The notes beneath the pieces were generated by a model. It was not told the DNA's origin. It made no database searches and saw nothing but the letters and a program-made list of their open reading frames with translations. A stretch of DNA of 64,000 nucleotides, from the NCBI RefSeq assembly GCF_002752675.1, contig NZ_CP024608.1:5580001-5644000 (forward strand). The letters are read 5' to 3'. This document shows, in pieces, positions 35,731 through 46,304 of this stretch (positions within the stretch are counted from its first letter, which is position 1; the number at the start of each line of letters is the position of its first letter). A program made the position numbers and the translations under genes. The DNA comes from Massilia violaceinigra (lineage in GTDB: Bacteria; Pseudomonadota; Gammaproteobacteria; Burkholderiales; Burkholderiaceae_D).

Positions 35731-36183
35731 TTGACTCCGTTCGCCATTCGCCTGCGTGGCGTTGCCATTTTCGTGGCACTCCCGTTACTGGGCATGATTA
35801 TCATGCAGGGCTCGGTTCTTTATACGAACGACGTGTGGTTTGCGAAATCGGTCAATATATTCGAGCCAATCTTTAGCACATTACCGACGATTGTCGTGAA
35901 GGCCATCAGCGGTTTTGCGCTTGCACTTCAGTGTGCACGGGCATCGAAATCGCGCATCGTCTTGCTCGGCATTGCGGTGGGGATCTTCTGGTCGCTCTGT
36001 GGACTAGTTATAGGCAACTTCATGTTTATCTACTTCAAGTTCGAGCAGTCTGGGGCGACACCTTATGAGCAATTTTCCCGGTTATTGCCGCTTGCTATGT
36101 TTTTAGTGCCTCTGGCTATAGCAGAATGTGCGCTGGTCCGGCTCTACGGTAAACGGCGGGCCGCAGCCGAGGTAAACACGTGA
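35731..36183 (+). CDS. Small polytopic membrane protein, function unknown
   Basis: About 150 residues with four hydrophobic segments (GVAIFVALPLLGMIIMQGSV; TIVVKAISGFALALQC; IVLLGIAVGIFWSLCGLVIG; LLPLAMFLVPLAIAECALV). No recognised family. The frame opens at a TTG (35731) without a ribosome binding site; the in-frame stop upstream is at 35683, so the start is weakly supported. AT content is higher than in the neighbours, as in the rest of this accessory stretch. Confidence 0.55.
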   Translation: MTPFAIRLRGVAIFVALPLLGMIIMQGSVLYTNDVWFAKSVNIFEPIFSTLPTIVVKAISGFALALQCARASKSRIVLLGIAVGIFWSLCGLVIGNFMFIYFKFEQSGATPYEQFSRLLPLAMFLVPLAIAECALVRLYGKRRAAAEVNT

Positions 36184-36252
36184 TGAGGCATCGGTGCTGA
36201 CGACTGCCGCATTCAATCTATGGCAAAACCCACGGAGTTTTATTTCTTCGCC

Positions 36253-36627
36253 CTAAGCACGGTAAACGCACAGTTCTTCGTCATGGGTGCAGTGAACAAA
36301 TTCATGCTTGATTGCATTCTTCATCAGGCATGAAGTCAGCTTGTCGCACCAGAGCGCAACGGCGTCCAGCTGCATACCGTAGCCATCGCCGTCGACATGA
36401 TAAGGTTCTTCTGGCGACAAATTGCCGACGAAGGCGATCTCGAAGAAGGTTGGATACCCATCCAGCCTGATCGCCCACTCGCCTACCGAGTTAGGCAGGC
36501 CGGATGCCGTAAGCAAACTGCTAAGTGCATCCATGCTGCCGGTAAAAAAAATCTCTCCGATGACATAGGAGTACGGCGTCGTCATGATGTTCTGCAGAAA
36601 TTTGATATCGAGCCAATCAGCCGCCAT
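36253..36627 (-). CDS. Hypothetical 124-residue protein
   Basis: Soluble, acidic and aromatic: MAADWLDIKFLQNIMTTPYS, GEIFFTGSMDALSSLLTASG, EWAIRLDGYPTFFEIAFVGN, MKNAIKHEFVHCTHDEELCV. I do not recognise it. Size, acidity and surroundings fit an orphan immunity-type protein, but nothing proves it. ATG 36627 is preferred; the frame also allows a TTG at 36636. It lies directly downstream of the ppiD terminator on the same strand. Confidence 0.55.
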   Translation of the reverse strand: MAADWLDIKFLQNIMTTPYSYVIGEIFFTGSMDALSSLLTASGLPNSVGEWAIRLDGYPTFFEIAFVGNLSPEEPYHVDGDGYGMQLDAVALWCDKLTSCLMKNAIKHEFVHCTHDEELCVYRA

Positions 36628-36641
36628 CTTTCCCAAAGGCG

Positions 36642-36676
36642 AAAAAAAACCCGGCAGCGCGAGCGACCGGGTTTTT
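36642..36676. terminator. Bidirectional intrinsic terminator after ppiD
   Basis: AAAACCCGG near 36646-36654 pairs with CCGGGTTTTT at 36667-36676 with a 12-base loop. A-rich and T-rich flanks on both sides allow termination on either strand. It lies 18 bases after the ppiD stop. Confidence 0.85.
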
Positions 36677-36693
36677 ATCTGCCTGAACAGCGA

Positions 36694-38625
36694 TTACTTC
36701 ACCGCAGGGGCAGCCGGCGCATCGGCTGCGGCGACTTCAGTCTTGACCGTGACCTTGGCCTTGGCTTTTTGCTTGAGCGCATCGATGTAATTATGCATCT
36801 CAGCCTGGCCAATACGCTGGGCAATGTCTTGCTGCTCCGCTGCGCGGCGCGCCACGTCCGGCTTGGCTGCTTGCGCGACCTTGCCGATGCGATAGACGCC
36901 GTAGCCGATACCCGGCAGGTCCACGCCAACATAAGCTGGCAGCTTGCTCGCATCGGCCTTGAGTACGGCTTGCAGCGCGGTCGGGTTAATGCCCGTCGGC
37001 GCGGCACGGCTCACTACCTTGGCTTCGCTGAAACCGGCGGCGTCGCCGCTGGCCTTGGCGGCAGCGATCTTCGCTTCGCCGGCTTTCTTGGCCAGGTTGG
37101 CCGCTTCCTGCTCAGCCACGCGGGCACGGATGACGGTGTCGACTTCCGCCAGCGGACGCTTGGTCGCCGGCTTATAGTCCAGTACCCGGGCAGCGATCAG
37201 CGTGCTTGGCGTGGCCTGGATGGCATCGGTATTGTGTTTGTTCTTGAGCACGCTATCCGAGAACACCGCGTTCAGGAACTTGGCGTTATTGAACGGTGCA
37301 TTTCCAAGGGCCGGATTCGGCGTGCGCGACAGATTGTCGATGGTTTCAATCTTCAGCTTGAGCTTGTCCGCGGCCGGTTTCAGGCTATCGGACTGGTCGT
37401 ACACGGTTTCGCTGAAGACCTGCGCCAGTTCCGAATACTTCTTCGACATCTTCGGCTTCTTGACTTCGGCAACGATGGCATCCTTGACTTCGTCGAACGG
37501 CTTGACGACTTCGGGAACCAGCTTGGTCACGGTCAGGATGTGGTAACCGGATTCCGATTCCACCACGTCGCTGATTTCACCCTGTTTGAGCTTGAAGACG
37601 GCCGGTTCCAGCGCGGCGCTGAGGAACTCGCCCTTCTTCGCCTGGCCCAAATCGCCGCCCTGCTCGGCCGTCGCCACGTCTTGCGACCTGGCTTTGGCAA
37701 CCTCGGCAAAACTCTCGGGCGCCTTGCGCAGCTCGGCCAGCACGGCCTCGGCCTTGGCTTTGGCGGCAGCCTTGTCGGCAGCGCTCGCGCCTTTGGCGAC
37801 GGTGAACATGATGTGGCTGTATTGGCGATCTTCCGGCGTGGTGTAGCGCTTCAGGTTGCTCTTGTAGAACTCGCTCACTTCGGCATCGGTCACGCTGACC
37901 AGGCCCTCGACCGCGGCGGCGTCGAACATGATGTATTCGATCTTGACCTTTTCCGGAATCTGGAACAGGGCGGCATTCTTGTCGTAGAAGGCCTTGACCA
38001 TGTCGTCGGTGACCTTGACCTGGGCTTGCTGATCCTTGGCCGGGAACAGCATTTCCTGCACTTCGCGTTCCTGGTCGAACATGTCGGACAGGCGCGAGGC
38101 GATGGCGCGCGGAACGAATGCCGTTTCCTGCACGGTGCCGGTCAGCTGCTGCAGCGCGAAACTGCGGCGCAGGCTATCTTCGTACTGGGGCGCCGTCATG
38201 CGCGCGTTGTTCAGCGCGGCCTTGTACACTTCCACGTCAAACTTGCCGCTCGTATGGAAATTCTCATCCTGCTGGATCGTGTTGACCAGCACATCGTCGC
38301 CCACCGTCAGGTGGCTGCGCTCGATTTCGGTTTCCACGGCGCGCTGCGCGACCAGGTTATTAAGGATCTCACGCTTGAATTCAGGCGTATCGAAGCGCTT
38401 CTGGTCGAACTGCGCACCCATCATGGCGCGATAGCGGTCGATCTGCTTGCGCTGGGCATCTTCCCATTCGGGCTGCGTGATCTTCTTGCCGTTCACATTC
38501 GCCACTTCAATGGTACTGTCGGTGTTTTCGTTGGTGGCCATTCCACCGACGACCAGGAACGAGGCTGCCAGCAATACGAGCATGACCTGGATCCAGCGCT
38601 TGTGATTACGAATAAATTCAAACAT
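36694..38625 (-). CDS. ppiD: Membrane-anchored periplasmic chaperone PpiD
   Basis: A SecYEG-associated chaperone for newly exported proteins, 643 residues. Starts MFEFIRNHKRWIQVMLVLLA with a single N-terminal membrane anchor (residues about 12-32). SurA_N-like domain at about 35-160 (EVANVNGKKITQPEWEDAQR), a parvulin domain near 265-365 (RQYSHIMFTVAKG, EQGGDLGQAKKGEFLSAAL, SGYHILTVTKL) and a second chaperone region to the Ala/Lys-rich C-terminus. It is downstream of hupB and the tRNA cluster on the same strand, the conserved beta-proteobacterial order, and ends at a strong terminator. Confidence 0.96.
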   Translation of the reverse strand: MFEFIRNHKRWIQVMLVLLAASFLVVGGMATNENTDSTIEVANVNGKKITQPEWEDAQRKQIDRYRAMMGAQFDQKRFDTPEFKREILNNLVAQRAVETEIERSHLTVGDDVLVNTIQQDENFHTSGKFDVEVYKAALNNARMTAPQYEDSLRRSFALQQLTGTVQETAFVPRAIASRLSDMFDQEREVQEMLFPAKDQQAQVKVTDDMVKAFYDKNAALFQIPEKVKIEYIMFDAAAVEGLVSVTDAEVSEFYKSNLKRYTTPEDRQYSHIMFTVAKGASAADKAAAKAKAEAVLAELRKAPESFAEVAKARSQDVATAEQGGDLGQAKKGEFLSAALEPAVFKLKQGEISDVVESESGYHILTVTKLVPEVVKPFDEVKDAIVAEVKKPKMSKKYSELAQVFSETVYDQSDSLKPAADKLKLKIETIDNLSRTPNPALGNAPFNNAKFLNAVFSDSVLKNKHNTDAIQATPSTLIAARVLDYKPATKRPLAEVDTVIRARVAEQEAANLAKKAGEAKIAAAKASGDAAGFSEAKVVSRAAPTGINPTALQAVLKADASKLPAYVGVDLPGIGYGVYRIGKVAQAAKPDVARRAAEQQDIAQRIGQAEMHNYIDALKQKAKAKVTVKTEVAAADAPAAPAVK

Positions 38626-38834
38626 GGTTTGCCAATTCGAGATAAATAAAATTGCGATTGAATGCGATTGAGACGCACATATAAAAAAAGGCGAACTTTC
38701 GTTCGCCTCTTCTTTTTTTTGACAGGACTGCCAGGACCCGGCCGCCTTGTGCGAACCATGGAATCCCGTGCGGGCGACTCCTGAACCCCGGCGCACTCCC
38801 CGTTCGGGAACTGCACCATCGTACTGCTATATGC

Positions 38835-38911
38835 TGGCGGAGCGGACGGGACTCGAACCCGCGACCCCCGACGTGACAGGCCGGTATTCTAACCAACTGA
38901 ACTACCACTCC
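38835..38911 (-). tRNA. tRNA-Asp (GTC), copy 1
   Basis: 77 bases including encoded CCA. Acceptor GGAGTGG pairs with CCGCTCC; the anticodon loop CTGTCAC gives GTC. It differs from copies 2 and 3 at two bases, A26 and G44 instead of G26 and A44. Last of the tRNA cluster on the minus strand, 209 bases before ppiD. Confidence 0.97.
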
Positions 38912-38933
38912 TAAATCGTTTCTTCTTTTTCAT

Positions 38934-39010
<77 letters not shown>

Positions 39011-39034
39011 TCAAATCAACTTCGTATTCTTTAT

Positions 39035-39111
<77 letters not shown>

Positions 39112-39142
39112 GTAAAAAATACTGGTACTGCATGCCAGGCTC

Positions 39143-39218
39143 TGGTGGGGGCTGAGAGGCTCGAACTCCCGACCCGCGCCTTGTAAGGGCGCTGCTCTAC
39201 CAACTGAGCTAAACCCCC
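39143..39218 (-). tRNA. tRNA-Val (TAC)
   Basis: 76 bases including CCA. Acceptor GGGGGTT pairs with AGCCCCC (one G-U); anticodon loop CTTACAA gives TAC. First tRNA after hupB on the minus strand. Confidence 0.97.
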
Positions 39219-39284
39219 GTAAGCACACTTGTGTCACCAAGTGCTTCTGACATTTTCCGGTGATTGTCACCTCACCGAAGGACA

Positions 39285-39557
39285 TTAGTTTACTGCATCT
39301 TTAAGCGCTTTACCAGCTTTAAATTTAGGAACTTTCGCCGCCGCGATCTTGATCGCTTCCTTGGTGCGTGGATTGCGTCCGGTACGCGCGGCGCGCTCGC
39401 CCACCGAGAAGGTGCCGAAGCCGACCAGGGTCACGCTGTCGTTCTTCTGCAGGCTGGCGGTGACGGCATCGATCATCGCGTCGAGCGCGCGCGTGGCCGA
39501 GGCCTTGGTGATGTCCGCCGACTTCGCGATTTCTTCGATCAATTCTGTTTTGTTCAC
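39285..39557 (-). CDS. hupB: DNA-binding protein HU
   Basis: A 90-residue histone-like nucleoid protein that bends DNA. The start is a GTG at 39557, giving [20 protein letters not shown], the canonical HU N-terminus; the longer ATG-started frame is not plausible. The signature [20 protein letters not shown] lies near residues 46-65, followed by [16 protein letters not shown]. It sits between lon and the tRNA genes, the standard position in this bacterial group. Confidence 0.97.
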   Translation of the reverse strand: MNKTELIEEIAKSADITKASATRALDAMIDAVTASLQKNDSVTLVGFGTFSVGERAARTGRNPRTKEAIKIAAAKVPKFKAGKALKDAVN

Positions 39558-39716
39558 TTGTGCCCCGTTACATAAGATGTGCGGCGAAAAGAAATCCGCA
39601 GCGCGTATTAAACAAGCCGTCCATCTGCCTGTCAAGCCAAATACAAATCCAAGCGCCCGGCCAAAAAAGAAACAAGCGTCCGAAGACGCTTGCTTGGGTA
39701 CCGCGCTACCGCCGGT

Positions 39717-42134
39717 TTAGTGCTTGACGATGTCCGTTTGCGGAGCCGCGCCATCGACCTGGGTGGTCGCTGCCACGGCGGCAACGGCCGGCACTTCCAC
39801 CACTGCCGTCGGCATGCGTTCCAGCGCGATTTCGAGCACCTTGTCGATCCAGCGCACCGGAACGATTTCGAGCTTGTTCTTCACGTTGTCCGGAATGTCG
39901 GCCAGGTCCTTGACGTTCTGCTCCGGAATGAGCACCGTCTTGATGCCGCCGCGATGCGCCGCCAGCAGCTTCTCTTTCAGGCCGCCGATCGGCAGCACTT
40001 CGCCGCGCAGGGTGATCTCGCCCGTCATCGCCACGTCGGCCCGTACCGGAATGCCGGTAAATACCGACACCAGCGCGGTGGTCATCGCGATACCGGCCGA
40101 TGGACCATCTTTCGGGGTCGCCCCTTCCGGCACATGAATGTGAATGTCGGCTTTTTCGAACACGTCATTCCTGATGCCGAGGCGGTTGGCGCGCGAACGC
40201 ACCACGGTGCGCGCCGCTTCGATCGATTCCTTCATCACGTCGCCCAGGGTGCCGGTGCGGATCACGCCGCCCTTGCCCGGCATTTGCACCGCCTCGATGG
40301 TCAGCAGATCGCCGCCCACTTCGGTCCATGCCAGGCCGACCACCTGGCCGATCTGGTTCTCTTTCTCGGCCACGCCGAAATCGTAACGGCGCACGCCCAG
40401 GAACTTGTCGATGTTCTTGTTGTTGACCGTGACCTTTTTATCGGCTTTTTTCAACAGCAGCATCTTGACGACCTTGCGGCAGATCTTCGAGATTTCGCGC
40501 TCGAGCGAGCGCACGCCGGCTTCCCGGGTGTAGTAACGGATGATGTCGCGGATCGCACCTTCAGCGACGGCGATTTCTTCTTCCTTCAGGCCATTGGCCT
40601 TGATCTGCTTCGGCAGCAGGTAACGCTGGGCGATGCTGGTCTTTTCATCTTCCGTGTAACCGGACAGGCGAATGACTTCCATGCGGTCGAGCAGCGCCGG
40701 CGGAATGTTGAACGAATTCGAGGTCGCCACGAACATCACGTCCGACAGATCGAAGTCGACTTCGATGTAGTGGTCCGAGAACGTGTGATTCTGTTCCGGG
40801 TCCAGCACTTCGAGCAGGGCCGACGATGGATCGCCGCGGAAATCCGCACCCATCTTGTCGATTTCATCGAGCAGGAACAGCGGGTTGCGCACGCCGACTT
40901 TCGCCAGCGATTGCAGCACCTTGCCCGGCATCGAACCGATATACGTGCGGCGGTGGCCGCGGATCTCGGCTTCGTCACGCACGCCACCCAGGGCCATGCG
41001 CACGAACTTGCGGTTGGTGGCCTTGGCGATGGATTGGCCAAGCGAGGTCTTGCCCACGCCCGGAGGACCGACGAAGCACAGGATCGGCGCTTTCAGTTTG
41101 TCGACGCGTTGCTGGACCGCGAGGTATTCCAGAATGCGTTCTTTCACCTTGTCCAGACCATAGTGATCGCCTTCGAGCACTTTTTCGGCGTTCGACAGAT
41201 CGTTATTGACCTTGGACTTTTTCTTCCACGGCAGATTGACCAGGGTATCGATGTAGTTACGCACGACAGTGGCTTCGGCCGACATCGGCGACATCAGCTT
41301 GAGCTTCTTGAGTTCGTTGGTAGCCTTGTCCAGCGCTTCCTTCGGCATCTTGGCGGCAATGACTTTTTTCTCGAGTTCATCGATATCGGCGCCATCTTCG
41401 CCCTCGCCCAGTTCTTTCTGGATCGCCTTGACCTGCTCGTTCAGATAGTACTCGCGCTGCGATTTTTCCATCTGGCGCTTGACGCGGCCGCGGATGCGTT
41501 TTTCCACTTGCAGGATGTCGAGCTCGCCTTCGAGCTGGCCGAGCAGATGCTCAAGACGCTTGGCGACGTTGAAGATTTCCAGGATCACCTGCTTCTGCTC
41601 AAGCTTGAGCGGCAGATGGGCGGCGACCGTATCGGCCAGGCGGCCGGCGTCGTCGATCCCTGCCAGCGAAGCGAGGATTTCAGGTGGAATTTTTTTGTTC
41701 AGTTTGACGTACTGGTCGAACTGCTGGACGATCGCGCGGCGCATCGCCTCGACTTCGGAATCGTCGCCGATTTCCGAATTGAGCGGGGTCAGGTCCGCGA
41801 TGAAGTGCGTCGGCGCATCGCTGATGTGGTTGATGCGCGCACGCTGGGCGCCTTCGACCAGCACCTTGACGGTGCCATCGGGCAGCTTGAGCATTTGCAG
41901 GATGTTCGCCACGCAACCGATTTCGTAGATGTCGGACGCGGAGGGCTCGTCTTTGGCGGCGGCCTTCTGGGCGGCCAGCATGATGCTCTTGCCCTGCTCC
42001 ATGGCTGCTTCCAGCGCCTTGATGGATTTCGGACGGCCGACGAACAGTGGGATCACCATATGCGGGAAGACGACCACGTCGCGCAACGGCAGTAAGGGCA
42101 GCGTCGTTTGCTCGGTTAATTTGGAAGTTGTCAT
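39717..42134 (-). CDS. lon: ATP-dependent protease Lon
   Basis: Cytoplasmic AAA+ serine protease, 805 residues. LON substrate-binding domain at the start ([20 protein letters not shown]), Walker [21 protein letters not shown] near residue 356, Walker [12 protein letters not shown], and a protease domain with catalytic Ser in GPSAGIAM and Lys in [16 protein letters not shown]. The ATG at 42134 follows AAGGTAT and gives [10 protein letters not shown]; the frame opens upstream at 42182. The Ala/Thr-rich end ([14 protein letters not shown]) is a variable tail. Preceded by clpX with its own terminator between. Confidence 0.98.
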   Translation of the reverse strand: MTTSKLTEQTTLPLLPLRDVVVFPHMVIPLFVGRPKSIKALEAAMEQGKSIMLAAQKAAAKDEPSASDIYEIGCVANILQMLKLPDGTVKVLVEGAQRARINHISDAPTHFIADLTPLNSEIGDDSEVEAMRRAIVQQFDQYVKLNKKIPPEILASLAGIDDAGRLADTVAAHLPLKLEQKQVILEIFNVAKRLEHLLGQLEGELDILQVEKRIRGRVKRQMEKSQREYYLNEQVKAIQKELGEGEDGADIDELEKKVIAAKMPKEALDKATNELKKLKLMSPMSAEATVVRNYIDTLVNLPWKKKSKVNNDLSNAEKVLEGDHYGLDKVKERILEYLAVQQRVDKLKAPILCFVGPPGVGKTSLGQSIAKATNRKFVRMALGGVRDEAEIRGHRRTYIGSMPGKVLQSLAKVGVRNPLFLLDEIDKMGADFRGDPSSALLEVLDPEQNHTFSDHYIEVDFDLSDVMFVATSNSFNIPPALLDRMEVIRLSGYTEDEKTSIAQRYLLPKQIKANGLKEEEIAVAEGAIRDIIRYYTREAGVRSLEREISKICRKVVKMLLLKKADKKVTVNNKNIDKFLGVRRYDFGVAEKENQIGQVVGLAWTEVGGDLLTIEAVQMPGKGGVIRTGTLGDVMKESIEAARTVVRSRANRLGIRNDVFEKADIHIHVPEGATPKDGPSAGIAMTTALVSVFTGIPVRADVAMTGEITLRGEVLPIGGLKEKLLAAHRGGIKTVLIPEQNVKDLADIPDNVKNKLEIVPVRWIDKVLEIALERMPTAVVEVPAVAAVAATTQVDGAAPQTDIVKH

Positions 42135-42290
42135 GGCATACCTTATAGAAAGCGTGTTTACGATGTTGGCACTGACTGCCAAAACACAAGACCGGCAGAT
42201 AAAATATTTCTACAAGTTATTTGAACAATTCATCAACTTGATTCAAATACAACCGGAATAATCTAAAAAATTTTATCGGAACATCAAATA

Positions 42291-42330
42291 AAAAAGCCAC
42301 CGCGCAGCGGTTCCGCTGCGAGTGGCTTTT
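42291..42330 (-). terminator. Intrinsic terminator after clpX
   Basis: On the minus strand AAAAGCCACTCGCAGCGG pairs with CCGCTGCGCGGTGGCTTTTT, a long stem with a T-run, 89 bases after the clpX stop. It separates clpX from lon; the 156 bases up to the lon start are AT-rich and must hold the lon promoter. Confidence 0.88.
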
Positions 42331-42418
42331 CGAGTGAAGCCTGATTCTTTTATTGAGGTAAATTGTACCGCCAAGAATTCAGGAATCAATGCTTTTGTTG
42401 CGTGCGGAGCGCAGAATT

Positions 42419-43687
42419 TCAGTTTTCGCCCGATGCTTTTGCGCTTTCGCTGTAAATCAGTAAAGGTTTGGCGCCGTTCGTGATCGAATTTTCATCGATA
42501 ACGACCTTGATGACATTCTGCTGGTTTGGCAATTCGTACATCACATCGAGCAGTGCATGTTCAAGAATGGAACGCAAACCGCGCGCACCGGTCTTGCGTG
42601 CCAGTGCCTTGCGGGCAATCGCATGCAAGGCGGCCGGACGGATTTCCAGTTCCGCGCCTTCCATTTCCAGCAACTTGGAATACTGTTTAATCAACGCATT
42701 CTTCGGCTCGATCAGAATCTGGATCAGCGCTTCTTCGGTCAGTTCCGACAAGGCGGCAACCACCGGCAGGCGGCCCACCAGTTCGGGAATCAGGCCGAAC
42801 TTGATCAGGTCTTCCGGTTCGGCTTCGAGCAGCACGTCGGCGCTGGCGCGCTGCGATTCGCTCTTGACGCTGGCCGAGAAGCCGATGCCGCTCTTTTCGG
42901 AACGGTTCTGGATGATCTTGACCAGGCCGTCGAACGCGCCGCCGCAGATGAACATGATATTGGTCGTGTCGATCTGGACGAAATCCTGGTTCGGATGCTT
43001 GCGCCCGCCTTGTGGCGGTACCGATGCCATCGTGCCTTCGATCAGTTTCAGCAAGGCTTGCTGCACGCCTTCTCCGGACACGTCGCGGGTAATCGACGGA
43101 TTGTCCGATTTGCGCGAAATCTTGTCGATTTCATCGATGTAGACGATGCCGCGCTGGGCCTTGTCGACTTCGTAATTGCAGCTTTGCAGCAGCTTCTGGA
43201 TGATGTTCTCGACGTCTTCGCCCACATAACCGGCTTCGGTCAGGGTGGTGGCGTCGGCGATCACGAACGGCACGTTGAGCATGCGCGCCAGGGTCTGGGC
43301 CAGCAGGGTCTTGCCCGAACCGGTAGGACCGACCAGCAAGATGTTGCTCTTTGCCAGTTCGACTTCATCCTTCTTGCCCAGGTGCTTGAGGCGCTTGTAA
43401 TGGTTGTAGACCGCAACGGACAGGATGCGCTTGGCGGTTTGCTGGCCGATCACGTACTGGTCCAGCAATTCCTTGATTTCGTTCGGGGTCGGCAGGTCGG
43501 ACTTGGCGCCGGCCACCGTTTCCACGTTCGAGGTCTCGTCGCGGATGATGTCGTTACACAGGTCGATGCATTCGTCGCAAATGAAGACGGATGGACCTGC
43601 GATGAGTTTCTTCACCTCGTGCTGGCTCTTGCCGCAGAACGAGCAGTAGAGGAGTTTTTCGCCGCTGGAGGATTTTTTGTCTGACAT
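42419..43687 (-). CDS. clpX: ATP-dependent Clp protease ATP-binding subunit ClpX
   Basis: Unfoldase of the ClpXP protease, 422 residues. N-terminal C4 zinc-binding domain ([33 protein letters not shown]), Walker [21 protein letters not shown] near residue 120, Walker [15 protein letters not shown], sensor region [17 protein letters not shown] and the C-terminal [23 protein letters not shown] 43687 gives [11 protein letters not shown]. It follows clpP on the same strand across 274 bases that contain a hairpin. Confidence 0.98.
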   Translation of the reverse strand: MSDKKSSSGEKLLYCSFCGKSQHEVKKLIAGPSVFICDECIDLCNDIIRDETSNVETVAGAKSDLPTPNEIKELLDQYVIGQQTAKRILSVAVYNHYKRLKHLGKKDEVELAKSNILLVGPTGSGKTLLAQTLARMLNVPFVIADATTLTEAGYVGEDVENIIQKLLQSCNYEVDKAQRGIVYIDEIDKISRKSDNPSITRDVSGEGVQQALLKLIEGTMASVPPQGGRKHPNQDFVQIDTTNIMFICGGAFDGLVKIIQNRSEKSGIGFSASVKSESQRASADVLLEAEPEDLIKFGLIPELVGRLPVVAALSELTEEALIQILIEPKNALIKQYSKLLEMEGAELEIRPAALHAIARKALARKTGARGLRSILEHALLDVMYELPNQQNVIKVVIDENSITNGAKPLLIYSESAKASGEN

Positions 43688-43770
43688 GGGGCAGGTTTCT
43701 ATTGAATTGCTATAAATGTAACGCGAACCGACGCGCAACAAGGGGGCGCGCTATCAGCATGCTACCCGAA

Positions 43771-43816
43771 ATAAAAACGAAACGCCCGAACGTTGTAGCG
43801 CACGGGCGTTTTTTGA
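43771..43816 (-). terminator. Hairpin between clpP and clpX
   Basis: ACGCCCG at 43782 pairs with CGGGCGT ending near 43809; T-rich sequence lies on both outer sides (TTTTTT on the plus strand, TTTCGTTTTT on the minus). It may terminate or attenuate clpP transcription before clpX, implying a separate clpX promoter. Confidence 0.65.
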
Positions 43817-43961
43817 GCAACACCTGAGGACGTCCCGGCCTACCTGCTGCACAGCCAGTTCCTGAACCGGCGTGGCGCGTCCTGCTTGCACAGGGCGGCG
43901 CGACACGCGGCAAGAACGGACCGGCTCGCTACGGTTGCCCGACACGACCCGCGCTAACGAT

Positions 43962-44579
43962 TTATTCGCGCTTCGCAAGGACTTTGTCGATCAGACCATA
44001 TTCCGCGGCTTCATCGCCCGACATGAAACGATCGCGGTCGGTATCCTTGTGGATCTGTTCCATCGTCTTGCCCGTACGTTCGGCCAGGATATGGTTCAGA
44101 CGCTCACGCAGGTAGAGGATTTCCTTGGCCTGGATTTCGATGTCCGAGGCCTGCCCTTGCGAGCCACCCGACGGCTGGTGAATCATGATGCGCGAGTTCG
44201 GCAGCGAGAAACGCTTGCCCTTGGCGCCAGCGGCCAGCAGGAAAGCACCCATCGACGCGGCCATCCCGGTGCACAGGGTCGACACGTCCGGCTTGATGAA
44301 GTTCATCGTATCGAAGATCGCCAGGCCGGCCGAAACCGATCCGCCAGGCGAGTTGATGTAGAGCGAAATATCCTTGTCCGGATTCTCGCTCTCGAGGAAC
44401 AGCAGCTGGGCGACGATCAGGTTGGCCATCTGGTCATGCACCGGCCCGACCATGAAAATCACACGTTCCTTGAGCAGGCGCGAGTAAATGTCGTACGAGC
44501 GCTCGCCGCGGCCGCTCTGCTCCACGACCATCGGAATGAGGCCGAGTGCTTGTGTATCCAATGCCGGATTATGGTTCAT
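43962..44579 (-). CDS. clpP: ATP-dependent Clp protease proteolytic subunit ClpP
   Basis: Serine peptidase subunit of ClpXP/ClpAP, 205 residues. Catalytic Ser in [15 protein letters not shown], His in [15 protein letters not shown], and Asp in [20 protein letters not shown]. The N-terminus ([20 protein letters not shown]) matches the family, including the segment removed on maturation. It is 37 bases after tig, so tig and clpP are probably co-transcribed. Confidence 0.98.
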   Translation of the reverse strand: MNHNPALDTQALGLIPMVVEQSGRGERSYDIYSRLLKERVIFMVGPVHDQMANLIVAQLLFLESENPDKDISLYINSPGGSVSAGLAIFDTMNFIKPDVSTLCTGMAASMGAFLLAAGAKGKRFSLPNSRIMIHQPSGGSQGQASDIEIQAKEILYLRERLNHILAERTGKTMEQIHKDTDRDRFMSGDEAAEYGLIDKVLAKRE

Positions 44580-44616
44580 ACCTGTCTCTTCCTTTGTAAG
44601 CAGCCTAAAGCAGACT

Positions 44617-45957
44617 TTAAGCTTGTGCGTTGCTTCCCATCAACTCGTCGAATGCAACAGCCTTGGCTGTGACTTTCGCGATACCGAGTACATAGTTAAC
44701 GACGTTTTCTTCCAATACAAGAGCTTCAACTTCCGACAGGCGGCGACGATCGCTGTAGTAGTACTTGAGTACTTCACGCGGATCTTCGTAGCTTTGGGCG
44801 AAATCTTCGATCTGCGCCTTGACCTGCTCAGGGGTAGCCTGCAGCTTGTTGTCGCCAACCAGCTGCGACAGGATCAAGCCCAGGCGCACGCGGCGCTCGG
44901 CCTTGGTGGCGAACAGGTCTTGCGGGAATGGCATGTCCTTGACATCCATGCCGCGCTGCGCCATGTCCTGGCGGGTCATTTCGGCCAGACGCTCGGCGTC
45001 CTGGGCGATCATGACTTTAGGAACTTCCATCTCGGTGACCTTGACCAGGGCATCCATCACGGCTTCCTTGTTGCGTGCCTTGACGCGGCCCGCGACTTCG
45101 CGTTCCAGGTTGACCTTGATGTCGGCGCGCATCTTGTCCAGATCGCCATCTTCCATGCCTAGCGACTTGGCGAACTCGGCATCGACTGCCGGCAGGTGCG
45201 CCCACTCGAGTTTTTTCAGGGTGATGGTGAAGTCGGCGGTTTTGCCGGCCACGTCGGCACCGTGGTAATCGGCCGGGAAAGCCAATGGGAAGGTTTTTGC
45301 TTCGCCGACTTTCAGGCCGACGGTGGCTGCTTCGAATTCTGGCAGCATGCGGCCTTCGCCGAGCACGAATGCGTAGTCTTCAGCTTTGCCACCTGGGAAT
45401 TCAACACCATCGATGACGCCGACGAAGTCGACGGTCACGCGGTCGCCATTGGCTGCGACCGGCTCGCCGCCGTCGCCGTGTTCGCCGGCTTCACCCTTGG
45501 TGTGGTAATGCACGCGCTGCTTGCGCAGGATTTCAATGGTCTTTTCGATTTCCGCATCCGACACGTCGGCTTTCACGGTTTCGATCTCGACGCCCGACAG
45601 GTCGCCGATGACGACTTCAGGATAGACCTCGAAGGTGGCGTCGAACGACAGCACGCCTTCAGCGGAATCTTCCTTTGGTTCGATTTTTGGGAAACCGGCA
45701 ACGCGCAGCTGGTTCTCGTTGGCGGCGTCATTGAACGCGCGGCCGACTTTATCGTTGAGCACGTCCGATTCGATCTGGTAGCCATATTGCTGCGCGACCA
45801 TTTTCAGTGGAACTTTGCCTGGACGGAAGCCAGGTGCCTTGGCCGTCTTGGCCTGCTGTTTCAGGCGCTTTTCCACTTCCGTACGGACGTCAGTCAGCGG
45901 AAAAGAGATCGTCAAGCGACGTTCGAGTTTACCCAGGGTTTCGACTGCAGTTGCCAT
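44617..45957 (-). CDS. tig: Trigger factor
   Basis: Ribosome-associated chaperone and peptidyl-prolyl isomerase, 446 residues. The ribosome-docking signature GFRPGKVP appears near residue 44; the FKBP-type PPIase domain follows at about 150-245 ([39 protein letters not shown]), then the helical C-terminal arms. ATG 45957 gives [20 protein letters not shown]; the longer frame overlaps tRNA-Leu and is rejected. First gene of the tig-clpP pair, directly after tRNA-Leu. Confidence 0.97.
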   Translation of the reverse strand: MATAVETLGKLERRLTISFPLTDVRTEVEKRLKQQAKTAKAPGFRPGKVPLKMVAQQYGYQIESDVLNDKVGRAFNDAANENQLRVAGFPKIEPKEDSAEGVLSFDATFEVYPEVVIGDLSGVEIETVKADVSDAEIEKTIEILRKQRVHYHTKGEAGEHGDGGEPVAANGDRVTVDFVGVIDGVEFPGGKAEDYAFVLGEGRMLPEFEAATVGLKVGEAKTFPLAFPADYHGADVAGKTADFTITLKKLEWAHLPAVDAEFAKSLGMEDGDLDKMRADIKVNLEREVAGRVKARNKEAVMDALVKVTEMEVPKVMIAQDAERLAEMTRQDMAQRGMDVKDMPFPQDLFATKAERRVRLGLILSQLVGDNKLQATPEQVKAQIEDFAQSYEDPREVLKYYYSDRRRLSEVEALVLEENVVNYVLGIAKVTAKAVAFDELMGSNAQA

Positions 45958-45991
45958 TGTAAAAATCGTCCAAAAAATAGTATTAAACTCG

Positions 45992-46078
45992 TGGTGCGAG
46001 GAGGGGGACTCGAACCCCCACACCATTGCTGGCGTCAGGACCTAAACCTGGTGCGTCTACCAATTTCGCCATCCTCGC
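45992..46078 (-). tRNA. tRNA-Leu (TAG)
   Basis: 87 bases with CCA and a long variable arm (class II). Acceptor GCGAGGA pairs with TCCTCGC; anticodon loop around GGTTTAGGT gives TAG. It lies 34 bases upstream of tig on the same strand. Confidence 0.96.
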
Positions 46079-46304
46079 GGGATCGCATTGACCGCCATCA
46101 TCGGCGAGAGAATGCACCTTTCCATCTGAAAAAACAAAGGGCGCCCGACAGTGAAACCGGCCGCCCTGCACTGCCTTTGTTAGGGGCTACAACTTCAACC
46201 CGGTATTTTACTGGATTTTCTGACCACATAGGGCGTTTTTTGAAACGGACTCAGGCGGCGTATAATTTGGAAACGTTTTCAGTCCTTTAGAGAAATACCC
46301 CTGC

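Noticed and set aside
36397..38649. A 750-codon plus-strand ORF across ppiD
   Set aside because: Antisense of PpiD with repetitive composition.
39690..42095. An 801-codon plus-strand ORF across lon
   Set aside because: Antisense of Lon, no motifs of its own.
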